The notes below the pieces were generated by a model that saw only the letters and a list, made by a program, of their open reading frames with translations, was not told the origin of the DNA and did not search any database. The translations under genes and the position numbers were made by a program. From Bolinopsis microptera (lineage: Eukaryota > Ctenophora > Tentaculata > Lobata > Bolinopsidae), in NCBI RefSeq assembly GCF_026151205.1, contig NC_087077.1, positions 6,990,983 through 7,054,982 on the forward strand: a DNA stretch of 64,000 nucleotides. Reading direction: 5' to 3'. Positions 51,277-64,000 of the stretch are shown one piece after another; within the stretch, counting starts at the first letter, position 1, and the number at the start of each line of letters is the position of its first letter.

Positions 51277-51688
51277 GTACCATCAGAGCATCAGTGGTAG
51301 CAATATGTGCGGTTGTTGGTAGCTGACAGACGCTGTACCATCAGTGGTAGCAATATGTGCGGTTGTTGGTAGCTGACAGACGCTGTACCATCAGTGGTAG
51401 CAATATGTGCGGTTGTTGTTAGCTGACAGACGCTGTACCATCAGTGCTAGCAATATGTGCGGTTGTTGTTAGCTGACAGACGCTGTACCATCAGTGCTAG
51501 CAATATGTGCGGTTGTTGGTAGCTGACAGACGCTGTACCATCAGTGGTAGCAATATGTGCGGTTGTTGGTAGCTGACAGACGCTGTACCATCAGTGCTAG
51601 CAATATGTGCGGTTGTTGGTAGCTGACAGACGCTGTACCATCAGTGCTAGCAATATGTGCGGTTGTTGGTAGCTGACAGACGCTGTCT
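51277..51688. repeat. 50-bp tandem repeat, eight units
   Basis: CAATATGTGCGGTTGTTG occurs at 51301 and every 50 bp to 51651. The rest of each unit is TAGCTGACAGACGCTGTACC followed by ATCAGTG-TAG. Two positions vary between units: GTGGTAG or GTGCTAG, and TTGGTAG or TTGTTAG. The first unit is preceded by a partial ACCATCAGAGCATCAGTGG. The array starts about 180 bp beyond the truncated end of the Penelope-like fragment. Confidence 0.97.
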
Positions 51689-54030
<2,342 letters not shown>

Positions 54031-54084
54031 TGTCGCACTACAGTACCTGGACTGTTATAGTGCGACACGAACTGAAGTGCGACA

Positions 54085-54498
54085 AAGAGTTCTCTGCGTT
54101 GGACTCCGGGACCAGGTCGTGTTGCTGCAGCTTCCTCCAGAGGGCTTGCTTGTGGTGGAAGAAGCATCCTTTCTTGGTAGTAGTGGGCCAGGTCGTCTCC
54201 ACAGCGTTGACCAGGGCTCTCTCGTAGTCACTCATGACAGATTCAGGGCTGACTCCGAAGGCAGAGAGCTCATCCAGGAGGGCTTCGTAATTCGTAATGG
54301 GCTTGCGTCTTTCCGGGGAGTAAGCCGAATGCGAGGGGAATTCTCCAGCCGTCAGGATACAGTCCGTGGACAGTCACCAACTGTGTCGTCGTAGGTCTTG
54401 TCGTCGCGCTTCTTATCCAGGCAGTAGCGGTATCCGTCGTGGATAAACTTTCTTGAACCAGAAGTACGTCCAGGAATGAAGGTGACTGTGGAGGACAT
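54085..54498 (-). pseudogene. FLYWCH-MULE transposase remnant, internally deleted
   Basis: A minus-strand ATG at 54498 opens MSSTVTFIPGRTSGSRK and FIHDGYRYCLDKKRDDKTY, the first half of a FLYWCH zinc finger. The sequence then changes frame into TQLVTVHGLYPDGWRIPLAF and LLPGKTQAHYE, a hallmark block of MULE (Mutator-like) transposases. After another shift come ALLDELSAFGV, VMSDYERALVNAV (the DxE-type block with the second catalytic Asp), GCFFHHKQALWRKLQ. The second half of the zinc finger and the region with the first catalytic Asp are missing, so an internal deletion fused finger and transposase. The C-terminal catalytic Glu region is also absent. Non-functional. Confidence 0.75.
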
Positions 54499-56036
54499 GT
54501 TGTTCGATGCTTCGGTAGAATCATCGTGACCTTATATATGGCCCAAGCATATGAACTTGTTGTCCCAATCAGAGATATGTCTTTATACGATGCGTGCGAT
54601 AGGAATTAGTATCATCTGCTGCTTACGACTGACTCAGTGGATCACTTCGACATACTTGGCTTGTTGTTGAAAACTTGTTGTAGCACTGTGTATTTTAGTT
54701 ACATTTAACTTTTTTCTTTGTCGGTTGATTTATCAATTTATAACTTTATAAACAGCTTGAGGAGCTTTGTTTGCACAGAGGTACAGGTATTTCACGTAAA
54801 CAGCTGCTAGATCACGATCATCCAGCTTGGTATTTGGATAATCAATAAATTGACCTGAGATTTTGCGGCTCACTGTCAAAAGAACACTTCACAGCTTTTG
54901 TCTTATCTGGGAACAATTACGCTACTGATAAGCTGATAATATTATGATTTTCCATCGTTGCTTGACAAAACCATCGCTCACAATTTCCTTTCCTCTGAAC
55001 ACAACATGAACCGATAAAAGATAATTGTGCAATTATTCTAAAGGTTTTGGTTAATTGTCTACATGCATAACTCTGCGACTTCCGGTTACATTGTCACTTG
55101 ATAGGCTTTCTTTTATTCATGATGCTGCTTTCGTTCTGCAGTCTGTAAGCTTAGAGCTGTGACGTTAAATCTCGAATACATATTATACGAATTATACTGT
55201 TTAACATATTTCCTTTTAAACTGTCAGAAAATAATATTATGCTTTTCGTTTCATATTTTATACTTCTGCGGAATAATATTTGCGGTTGTAGTTATGTTTT
55301 CGTATTTTTAATGATCCATTGATAAATCCGAGTTTTTCGACAAGTGAAAGCATGTGGCTGTAGCTGTTAACGGTCCACCGAGTTGTTTGTTTATCATTTG
55401 CTCTGGTTTCATATGCATGTCTTGTGTAAACAAAAACAAAGCGCCAGTGAAATACTGTTAAAACACAGATCTTGACTGGAATTGGAGAAACTTATCCCGC
55501 ATGAAATCATTTATGCGACATGAGCAGTGTCAAATCAGGTCCAGATTCTTAACAATTCTTAACAGAGTCAAATCAGGTCAAGTTTGAACAGTTTCTTCAC
55601 AATTCTTAACAATTAATGGCATGAACTTTACAAGCATCTTGTTAAGTGCACTATGTGAAAGCGAGCACTTCTCTCTTGTCCAGGACAAGCTTCCTCGAGA
55701 ATGGTTGCATAAGATTTAATTGACTGCTATTGTGATATTCTTATGAATGAAGGATATTTTGTTCTGCTGAACATTTTGCTATTGTTGTTGTTGCTATTTT
55801 TCCGCAGTATGTTTCTCCAGAACCCATAATGTAACACTGCTAACTATGCGACTATAAACGTATAAAGGATCCTGGTTGGAAGACCAGCAACTGTCAAGTG
55901 TGAAGAACCTTACTCCAGACTTATAGTGCAGCAAGTAGCTACTCATTTGATAATTTACGCGCCTGGAAAGGAATTCAGACAAATGATCCCCTTCATACAG
56001 TTCACACTATATCAAAGTATTCAGACCTCATCTAAG
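54499..56036. other. No gene seen
   Basis: AT-rich. GTCAAATCAGGTC is doubled at 55528-55579 with AACAATTCTTAACA words around it. No motif-bearing frame. Confidence 0.4.
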
Positions 56037-56383
56037 CGTTACATATTGAGAGCAATAGGGGCGTTACATATTGAGATAGAGGAATAGGGGCGTTACATAT
56101 TGAGATAGAGGAATAGAGGCGTTACATATTGAGATAGAAGGATAGGGGCGTTACATATTGAGATAGAGGAGCAGGGGCGTTACATATTGAGAGCAATAGG
56201 GGCGTTACATATTGAGATAGAGGAATAGAGGCGTTACATATTGAGATAGAGGAATAGGGGCGTTACATATTGAGAAAGAAGGATAGGGGCGTTACATATT
56301 GAGATAGAGGAATAGAGGCGTTACATATTGAGATAGAGGAATAGGGGCGTTACATATTGAGAAAGAAGGATAGGGGCGTTACC
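56037..56383. repeat. 25/29-bp minisatellite with higher-order structure
   Basis: Twelve full units start with CGTTACATATTGAG. Most are 29 bp (ending ATAGAGGAATAGGGG, ATAGAGGAATAGAGG or A(A/T)AGAAGGATAGGGG); two are 25 bp (ending AGCAATAGGGG). The last six units form two copies of one trimer (AGAGG-end, AGGGG-end, AAGAAGG-end), a higher-order repeat. A diverged GGCGTTACATAG follows at 56523. Confidence 0.95.
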
Positions 56384-59300
56384 CGCCACTGCATCCTGCT
56401 ACTCACGTTACTCTGATGCTGTGAGAGAAGCGGTCTGGAGAGGGACGGAGTGAGGGAGTGTGAGGACGGGTGTTTTGTTTTTATACGAACATCAGACCAA
56501 ACACATCTAGGTGTTACAGGGAGGCGTTACATAGACCGCAGGAAAAAAGACCTGTCCTTGCTATCGTAGTGCACTATCCTTGCTACTCAGATATTGTGGG
56601 GGTGAAGGAGGGGTACAGTGAGCAAGTGTAGCTGCTACTAGTGGGGTGGAGTGGGGAGGGGGCGAGATGTGTGCAGTGAGCAGGATTGAAATAGGACGGT
56701 CTCTGTACTGGACCACAGCTGGGCGTCCCCCGCCACACTACTTACGTGGTGCACTGTTGATGCTACTAGTGTGGGACTAGTGCACTGCCCATGCTACTCT
56801 GATCACTCTCCAATTACACATGTCTTGGTCAGAGCACGTGTGAGTCACGCGATCAGCTCAAAGTTGCTCATATTCATAATATGAGTCATATTGTGTACAG
56901 GAAGAGCAAGCAATTGTTTGCTTGTATTTCACAACTACTGAGGCGTTCTTTTTCATAATATTACGATTTATTTGAATATTATGCATCTATCTTGTTGTGT
57001 ACAGCATGATTTTAGCGTTGTTACCTTGACTATCGATATGTTATCATCAGTGTGATAATTGAGGGTAAGCTCTTGTTTTTCATGCGGCTTTATTTTAATG
57101 TTCATGAGGGAAGAAAGGACCGGTCACGGTGCGGTGGTTTGTGGTTAAGCGACTGAGTTTGTTGAGTTTGGTGCAGTATTATATTGTATGGATTAAGAAG
57201 AGGGAGGGAAGGAGACAAGACGGAGGTGAGTCAGGTGCAGATGAGACTGATGAATTAAGGTGTTGAAGAATGCTTTTGTTTTCATGCGGAATATTTTTTA
57301 TTATTTTTCACAATGTGTGTGCGAGGGAACAAAGGAAGAGTGGAGCAGGTGAGACTTGAGAGACGGAGTTAGCTGCAAAATATTATGAAGAGAAGAATGA
57401 GGGAAAGAAAAGAGTCTGAGATGGGCCAGAGTGGGGTGAGCCAGATGAGAAGAGACTTATGGAGCTTCGAGAAGTGAGGGAGTGAGGGAGTGAGGGGCAG
57501 AGTATTACAGTAGTGAGCAGGTGTAGCGGTTTAGAGTGAGGTGGAGTACTGTTGTTTATTGAGCAGGTGGGTAACGAGGTTACCACGTGTCCTACACGGA
57601 TAGTCCGGCTAATGAGGAGCTCCAGATCTTATTACTAGTGAGAGTTATTATCCTGGAGCTGGTAGTTTCTGCCACACACACACACTCGTTACCATGGTAA
57701 CATGACACGCCACAACGTGCACCAAGTGTTCTACTCCCCCTCGTTGCCAGGTAGCCATCTCGCTCTGCCACCTCATTACATTAACCTGCTGCTGCTACCC
57801 AAACTAACTCACCACCCGCATCTTAATTTAGTTTTTCTCTCCAGCAGTTGATGAGCTTTACATTGTAATTTAGTTGACGATGTGCTTGGTCTGATGAGCT
57901 GTATGTTAACTGTTCAGTTTGTTATTTAACCTTGGTTTACAGAAAGGTTAATTTGCGTTAGTCCAGGAATCCTGTACTGGTAGATCCAGGTTTGTTGTTT
58001 ACTTATTATCAAGTCGTTATTCCCATAATATTTTAGTTAAACCTAATGACACGTAGCTAGTTTAGTTATTTATCAACTCAGTGTTATTTCTAGCTCTGAG
58101 CTAGAGCTGTTTGTGGTACCAATTTAGGCTTTAATTGTCAGTTTTAATGATATAATTAATACCTTATATCGATAATTGATATAAGAGATTGAGTTTATCA
58201 TTAAAACTTCAAAACTGATTGGTTATCTTGATATTGAAACTTCTCGACCAATGATAATCCACGCTTGTCGCTTATTTACTAATGGCATTCCTCCACGGCC
58301 AAGTTACACTTTCATAGTAGATGCTATCTAATTTCATTTGAACTACTGATTGGTAGCACTGATATCAGGCTCCCTCGTGAGACTATAAAATCAAGTACTT
58401 CTTATAATAATTACTCTATTATTACTTTAATATCTACGTCCAGTCTCTAGAAAGCAGTTTTATTCTTATCGTAAAATATCGTGTTATTTCAATTTGTTAT
58501 AACACAATATTTATACCAAAAATTGGTATAAAAGATAAATACCAATTTTTGTAAATTTTTGTCAGTCACGTTCATATTTTTAAGCCTTCCGATTTAATTA
58601 TTACGCCCAATTTTTGCAATAAAAGAGATAGTTATTAATGTTTAGCTAACACCTGTGACCTGGTACGAACAGCGACCTAGTTCAAGCTAGACGGTACCTG
58701 GTGCGTTAGGTTATTATATATTTTTAATTAAGTTTTTAATTGAACTATTAAGTTTCTAATTAAACTATAATTGGTGCTATCTGAACAGGTGGGGCAGATC
58801 ACATAAATATTATTTCTAAAACAATAAGTCTCATTATTCCCTATTTTGCGGTGATACGTTGCACTAAACCTTCTCTCCCTTTATCGGTATCCACTGAACA
58901 CATACACATCAAAAGGCCCTTCTTTTTTACACACTAGTACATAGTCTATCAGGCCACTTTTAAAAGAGCTGACGTATAATTTCAGATAGACCTCCTTATT
59001 TTTGTAACCGGATAAGTAACTCTATCCATTTATCATGTCAAACTGCTTTGATAAGACTTGCTTGCAACACAGGCCCCAGATAAGACTAGAATACCCGTCG
59101 TTATATATTCCCACCTGTTACGTGTATTGTATTGCTTAAGTTTCTGCGCAGAATTGGCGGCTCTCAGAGAGTTTCCTAGTAGCATCTGAGTGTAGACTTG
59201 GTGAGGAGCTTCGCTACTTGAATAGATAGCAGAGCAAGGAAGCTAGTTACCATACACCTCTATACCCCACTCTCTTGGCAAACTACCAACGTAATGTTCA

Positions 59301-60312
59301 ATTGTATTCACTTAGTGGGGCCGTGTAAAGATATTCTTTACGGGGAATTGTTGCCCAGTTTGGCACCTTTAGAAGCGGCCTTATTCGGTCCCTTTTGTGT
59401 GGTCTTTCTGTACGAACTAACTGCTAAACGTTTATGATAAATTTGTAAAATGTAGATGTATTCTGCAGAAGTGACTGCAGGAGGAGACATGACCGTTTTG
59501 TATACAATTCAGACCATTAGCTAAGATATTTCGCCCAATCTCGACTATTTTTCGAACAATTTGTTAAATTATCTCCGTTCTCCTGAGAAAAGCGGCAGTA
59601 CAGCCCGTATGTACGAGTAATCACCTGAATTTCATGTGACGAAATATAATTCGATGTTTTAAACATTTTTAAAATTTTGGTGTTTTTACAATTCTTTTAA
59701 ACATACCTCCCATACCGGTCTATAAACTCGTGACATTCCTCTCCGGATTATTTGCGGTTCAGTTGATTCCACACGGATTAGTTGCGCTTCCTGACCTTTT
59801 GTTACTCTGTGACAATGCTCTGTGACAATATCCAATTAAAAGACACTCAACTTTAATTGAGACTGTTAATTTTATTGTTCTTTTCCATTAATCTCGTTGG
59901 ATAATTTTCCCTACCTTTCCCATGTCACTTACCAGGCAAGATCGCATTCCATGATTCAGACTGCAGGCTGTATTGTTCCAGCTTGCCGAGACTGTCCTAC
60001 AATAATTGGAGAATAATACAGGGTTAATATGTGCTAGCCACAACTAAACTCAACTCACAGGGCATTATTCACTCCGCTTTACTGACAACGGTTATTCTGT
60101 CTTGTGTCATTACTTTAGACGTGATATGCAATTCACACTGGTTATTTTTTTGTTTTCGCGAATAAGGCTTGCCTTTTTATCAGATCTCTTTTGTCTTCTT
60201 GAAGGGAGAATTGTTCTTGTGGTCAATCCTGCCGCTGAAAGAATTACCTTTCATTAGCTAAGGATTGGCTTTTGTGTCGGCTCAAACCCTCTCTAAAGAT
60301 TGTTTAACTTAA
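56384..60312. other. Non-coding stretch with a nested hairpin at 58140-58208
   Basis: GC-richer, CACT/GTGAG-rich sequence at 56400-57700, then AT-rich. At 58140-58208 a perfect 13-bp stem AGTTTTAATGATA/TATCATTAAAACT encloses a second stem CTTATATC/GATATAAG (58163-58170 with 58178-58185). ATACCAA-AAA-TTGGTAT is a palindrome near 58514-58530. No gene is recognised. Confidence 0.45.
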
Positions 60313-60599
60313 CCTATTGTGTCGATATCATGGTAAGATTTGGTGTTATTCTCTAGAAATAAAAAACAGATACTTCTAGTGTCTGATTTCTCTCTATGCC
60401 ACGAACCGTTCCTGTCTTCTCTACTCAGTTATTTCTGAAATGTATTGTTTTACTGTTACCTATTGTTACTGTAACCTAATGTAAACTATTGTTCCGATAT
60501 CATAGTAAGATTTGGTTACATTTTCAAGAAATAAAAATCAGACAGTACTTCTTTCTTTCTGACATTTGTCTCCAGACCACGTACAGTCCCTGTCACTTC
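60313..60599. repeat. Two-copy diverged duplication, period about 172 bp
   Basis: CTATTGTGTCGATATCATGG, TAAGATTTGGT, AGAAATAAAAAACAGA, TACTTCTAGTGTCTGA and CACGAACCGTTCCTGTC at 60315-60417 correspond in order to CTATTGTTCCGATATCATAG, TAAGATTTGGT, AGAAATAAAAATCAGA, TACTTCTTTCTTTCTGA and CACGTACAGTCCCTGTC at 60487-60595. The substitutions show an older duplication. Confidence 0.8.
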
Positions 60600-62159
60600 A
60601 CTGCTCATAGCGAATAGTTACCTGAAATGTATACCTCAGCTTAGTTAGTTAAGGTATTGTGTTACTTACCCACTCGTTACAGTGTAACATTTAATTAGTC
60701 TCCATTGTTGCGAGCTGCTGTTTTCCCATTCGCTTTTGTAAAACATCCCGTGTGTTACCTCACGCGAAACTCTACCTCTCTCGTAACTTATAGCTTTATA
60801 GTACATGCCTTCCTCGCATAATATAATAATATACATCAAGTTTCTTTTCTCTATTTCTCGTTTTTATACGCTATATTATTTGTCTTATCTGTGTAACGTG
60901 CAGTGTGACCACTGTACGTGCTTGTGACCAGTGACCAGTATGTTGTAATGTTGTATATTCGCGTAACTCGGGCGATGCTATACTACGTCAGCACGCTGGT
61001 TAGGGACGCCCTGTTTGGAGCGCCTGTAGGGCACGACAGATCCGCAGGTAGCTTGTAATCTTGCACATGATCAATCGTATATTGTCTTCTGTGAGGTGGG
61101 ATGGTGTGCTTCTTGCGTTTCTTGTGCTTATTGTGCTTCTCCGGTGTTCTATTGGTGATCTGAGCTCTTTTCTTATTTTTTTATACACCAGCTTATTCAG
61201 GATTCTTACGTCATCCCAACGGAAATTATTTTAATACATGATATCGAATAATAGAAATAAAATATCTAAGATACCGCTAACAGTATTAAATCTTCGTTAA
61301 AAGACTGCGTTTAACAACAAACATCGATATCTCATGTTGTTCGTTGATAAATGATGTTAATAAAATATCATCATTTAAAGTTGTGATATCATAGGTCTAT
61401 AATAACCCGTGTAAGGCACCCAGTCAACCTAAGCAGGAGTAAGTAGACAAGTTAATGTACCTAGATTAAAGAAGTTGTTAGAGTAGACTAATCTAGACCT
61501 CTGTAGTATTTTAATGCCAATCTATAGCGTATCTCGAACCACCATAGTCCCAGGAACCACCTCAAAGAGTTGTAAAAGTAGATAAATAAAAATACCAATG
61601 ATTTGTAATTTTTACTACTAAAACATCTCTATTCAAGATGGTATGAGCAAATTCGCGTGCCATAATGTGACCGTTTCAGTCATTTCCACCCCTTGTTCAA
61701 TCGTTGAGTGCCTCCCTCATGAGCAACAAATTTTTAAAGTTTATTTGTGGGACGCCTGGAGAAAATATGTAGCTATAATATCTACTATCTAGCTATTTAT
61801 ATGCTATTTATATTTTACGTTCAGTTTTACAACTCTTCGGGGTAGTTCCCGAAACATTGGACAACACATTCCTGCATAGAAACTCTTATATTTAAAAGTT
61901 TAAATGGCAAATTCATAATGCCCTAACTATCATGTTACGTTTTATTTTGTTAATCACAATGTATGTAGTAATTGTGTACGACCTATAATGTCGTGTACTT
62001 TTGTGTATTATATGGCTTACATGTTAGGTATATTCTTTACATTATTATGAGCATAATGTAACATTGCTATATCAATTACTTTGTGTCGCAGTTTACTATA
62101 TTTGTCATAGCCACCGTTTAGTTTTACATCATCCATTGGGTGGTTTGCTATATATTTGT
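60600..62159. other. No gene seen
   Basis: AT-rich upstream flank or intron of the exchanger gene. No motif-bearing frame or repeat was recognised before the small duplications at 62160. Confidence 0.4.
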
Positions 62160-62436
62160 TATCGTGGTTATAGCAACCGTATCATGGGTATAGCAACCGT
62201 ATCGTGGTTTTTACACGCCCTCTCTTATAGCTCCACTACTTCCAAGATTACGTGTGTAGTTCCTGGTCGTATGCTTTAGAATGATTCATTAATTAGACTG
62301 TCGTCTACTAGCTATGATAATGTCATGAGGCGAGAGATGTTCAATGTTCATTTGTTTGGTATCTACACCAGTAGGTACAAAATGTTAACTTCACTAATTA
62401 TGCGCATATACTTCACTAATTATGCGCATATCATAT
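62160..62436. repeat. Short tandem duplications (about 21-22 bp)
   Basis: Two small tandem duplications are visible. A TATAGCAACCGTATC unit is doubled at 62168-62205, and CACTAATTATGCGCATAT is doubled at 62394-62432. A CT/CCTCC-rich stretch follows at 62566-62608. None of these carries a coding signal. Confidence 0.7.
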
Positions 62437-62748
62437 ACAATATCATTACGTTGATCCAGGTAGCTTATTTCTCCGGCATAATATATCTCGCTTGGTGTGG
62501 AGATACCTGCTAATCACAATGCCATGTACACCATTCTTAAGAATCACGATAATTATCGTTATTTACAGCCTCCTCCTCCCTCACTCCTCCTCCTCCCTCC
62601 TCCGCCTTGCCTTTACTGAAATGTTAGCAATTATGCCAGTAAACGTCAAAGCTAAGTACAGTAATGCGATTCTGTACGAGTCTAAATGCTTTATTGCATT
62701 AATATCCGTGCCTGTTTTGTTTAGTCAGCCTCTACACAGCTTACATAG
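62437..62748. other. No gene seen; CTCCTCC-rich patch
   Basis: Includes the pyrimidine-rich CTCCTCCTCCCTC patch (62566-62608) and an 87-codon open frame (62492-62755, +) without a motif. It lies directly upstream of the 47-bp minisatellite. Confidence 0.35.
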
Positions 62749-63141
62749 CTTCTAGCGTTTAAACATAGCATCGGGATTGTAGGCTTGTCACATAGCTTCT
62801 AGAGTTTAAACATAGCATCGGGATTGTGAGCTTGTCACAGTGCTTCCAGCGTTTAAACATAGCATCGGGATTGTGGGCTTGTCACACTGCTTCTAGCGTT
62901 TAAACATAGCATCGGGATTGTGGGCTTGTCACACTGCTTCTAGAGTTTAAACATAGCATCGGGATTGTGGGCTTGTCAGATTGCTTCTAGCGTTTAAACA
63001 TAGCATCGGGATTGTGGGCTTGTCACACTGCTTCTAGCGTTTAAACATAGCATCGGGATTGTGGGCTTGTCACACTGCTTCTAGCGTTTAAACATAGCAT
63101 CGGGATTGTGAGCTTGTCACAGTGCTTCCAGCGTTTAAACA
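62749..63141. repeat. 47-bp minisatellite upstream of the exchanger gene
   Basis: Eight full units and a partial ninth repeat at exactly 47-bp spacing (unit starts near 62751, 62798, 62845, 62892, 62939, 62986, 63033, 63080, 63127). Each unit holds AGCGTTTAAACATAGC followed by ATCGGGATTGTG. Variation is limited to single bases such as AGCG/AGAG and CACTGC/CAGTGC/CATAGC. The array ends about 280 bp before the exchanger ATG, so it lies in the promoter-proximal region or the last part of a 5' intron. Confidence 0.93.
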
Positions 63142-63325
63142 TTATTATTATCCGCTGTTCATCACGTCAAACGATTCATTCGATTATTTAGAAGCTTTTT
63201 TAGAATTACGTTTTAGACGTTTGGTAAAGGTGATAGTGCGGAATCAAAATAATTGAGGCTCGGAAATTGATATGATTTGAACATCACGACTGATATTTTA
63301 TTAATTTATGATGACAATCTCATGA

Positions 63326-63422
63326 TCTAACCATGACTACTTCAGTTTTTAGTTGCGATGCAAAGTTAAGAGACAGACACTGATCTCAAAGGAACTCGGC
63401 TCAAGAACAGCAGCTCGCCAAG
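63326..63422 (+). promoter_or_regulatory. Probable 5' untranslated end of the exchanger exon with candidate 3' splice site
   Basis: A CTAAC branch-point-like motif (63327-63331) lies about 20 nt before a TTCAGTTTTTAG acceptor-like stretch ending at 63352. An alternative AG lies at 63344-63345. From 63353 to the ATG there is no intron-like sequence, so the coding exon may begin near 63353 with about 70 nt of 5' UTR, preceded by an upstream non-coding exon or a trans-spliced leader. This is inferred from splice-signal resemblance only. No TATA box stands out just upstream. Confidence 0.35.
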
Positions 63423-64000
63423 ATGGCAGACAACACTAGCTATGTGGACCTTTTCAAGGGGAGCGCCATGATCCTCCCCCTCTTTGAGGCATCTGAGTCA
63501 CAATGGAACAGATATGGGCGTGCCATTGCCTATCTTTTAGGGCTGAGTTACATGTTTCTTGGAGTGAACATTATCGCTGACGTTTTCATGGCTGCAATCG
63601 AGGTTATCACATCTAAAACGAAGCAAATCAAAATAGCAACGGCCAATGCTAACGGTGACAATGGTGACGACACCGCCAACCAAGGCCCCCATTTCGATAC
63701 AATTGAAGTAAAGATTTGGAACGATACAGTCAGCAATCTAACACTCATGGCACTGGGTTCCTCTGCCCCGGAAATCCTGCTCAGTATCATTGAAATAGTG
63801 GGTAACGGGTTTGAACCTGGTGAGCTTGGTCCCGGTACAATCGTTGGATCCGCCAGTTTTAACCTCCTCGTCATTACTGCCATCTGTATTTACGTTATCC
63901 CCGACGGTGAATCAAGGAGAATCAAGGAGATCAACGTGTTCGCGTGCACCTCGTTCTTCGCCGTGTTCGCCTACATCTGGTTGTATCTGGTCATTGAGGT
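63423..64000 (+). CDS. Na+/Ca2+ exchanger (SLC8/NCX family), N-terminal part, runs off the window
   Basis: Open frame of 192 complete codons from ATG 63423, still open at the window edge. NCX proteins are plasma-membrane antiporters that exchange about three Na+ for one Ca2+. Seen here: an early helix pair around residues 35-62 containing YMFLGVNIIADVFMA; the alpha-1 repeat at residues 103-157, with NLTLMALGSSAPEILLS (105-121), GPGTIVGSASFN (136-147) and conserved ion-pathway residues E117 and N147; then YVIPDGE (157-163) and a further hydrophobic helix (170-192). The loop at 72-92 is Asn/Gly/Asp-rich. An N-glycosylation sequon (N4-T-S) lies in the short N-terminus. The start has A at -3 and G at +4, and an in-frame TGA at 63381-63383 rules out an uninterrupted extension. 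Vertebrate NCX1 carries a cleaved leader, but only about 11 residues precede the conserved core here, so a leader is absent or lies on an upstream exon. No intron interrupts the 578 bp, matching the large N-terminal exon known in SLC8 genes. The Ca2+-binding loop and alpha-2 repeat lie outside the window. Confidence 0.96.
   Translation, partial: MADNTSYVDLFKGSAMILPLFEASESQWNRYGRAIAYLLGLSYMFLGVNIIADVFMAAIEVITSKTKQIKIATANANGDNGDDTANQGPHFDTIEVKIWNDTVSNLTLMALGSSAPEILLSIIEIVGNGFEPGELGPGTIVGSASFNLLVITAICIYVIPDGESRRIKEINVFACTSFFAVFAYIWLYLVIE

Noticed and set aside
51277-51688. CRISPR-like regular array
   Set aside because: Units are contiguous with no unique spacers, and the genome is clearly eukaryotic; the same applies to the arrays at 7878, 47799, 56037 and 62749.
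63548-63883. 111-codon open frame on the minus strand
   Set aside because: It is the antisense shadow of the exchanger exon; the + strand frame carries all the family motifs.

Overview
The window looks like a stretch of an invertebrate metazoan nuclear genome. It is AT-rich, has very low gene density, is full of decayed transposons, microsatellites and minisatellites, and carries one recognisable host gene: the first coding exon of an SLC8-type Na+/Ca2+ exchanger, which runs off the right edge on the + strand (63423-64000). The mix of Penelope-like elements, an R2/R4-type LINE, a FLYWCH-MULE remnant and many short inverted-repeat elements would suit a cnidarian or similar marine invertebrate. 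The species cannot be fixed from the sequence. No prokaryotic operon, CRISPR array, rRNA or tRNA was recognised.

Left part (1-15 kb), a dense transposon graveyard: a foldback-like repeat with a telomere-like (GGGTCA/GGGTTA)n core (1435-2004); a decayed Penelope-like element (2400-3620) broken by a G17/C17-capped MITE and a small second insertion; a 0.55-kb tandem duplication (4262-5355) that may duplicate an exon of an unknown minus-strand gene; a PIF/Harbinger-like MITE (6674-7224); a 230-233-bp satellite (7878-9020); a hairpin-rich repeat; the C-terminal remnant of a LINE (9601-10375) split by another inverted-repeat element; a 5'-truncated R4/Dong-type LINE with a 573-codon open frame lying between two (ATT)n tracts (10533-13091); and a 921-bp G6/C6-capped element with an 8-bp target duplication, sitting inside a readable frame (13841-14761).

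Middle part (15-50 kb): mostly sequence in which no gene is recognisable. It is broken by a 90-nt near-perfect hairpin (17051-17140), a 5'-truncated Penelope-like element with intact RT motifs and GIY-YIG endonuclease (24628-26105), a G-capped element carrying a C2H2 zinc-finger fragment (29070-29879), a promoter-like minisatellite in which each unit has a CCAAT box and a CACGTG E-box (30302-30556), an element with 77-bp terminal inverted repeats (36066-36780), a 225-bp (CT)n tract and several minisatellites.

Right part (50-64 kb): a third Penelope-like fragment (50366-51097) next to an eight-copy 50-bp repeat, a (GA)n tract, an internally deleted FLYWCH-MULE transposase remnant (about 54085-54498), a 25/29-bp minisatellite with higher-order structure, a 47-bp minisatellite about 0.3-0.7 kb upstream of the exchanger start, and the exchanger exon. 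The host sequence reads best as the large upstream flank or 5' intron of the exchanger gene, into which successive transposon waves have inserted. The most notable pattern is a group of non-autonomous elements capped by G homopolymers with roughly 8-bp target duplications.
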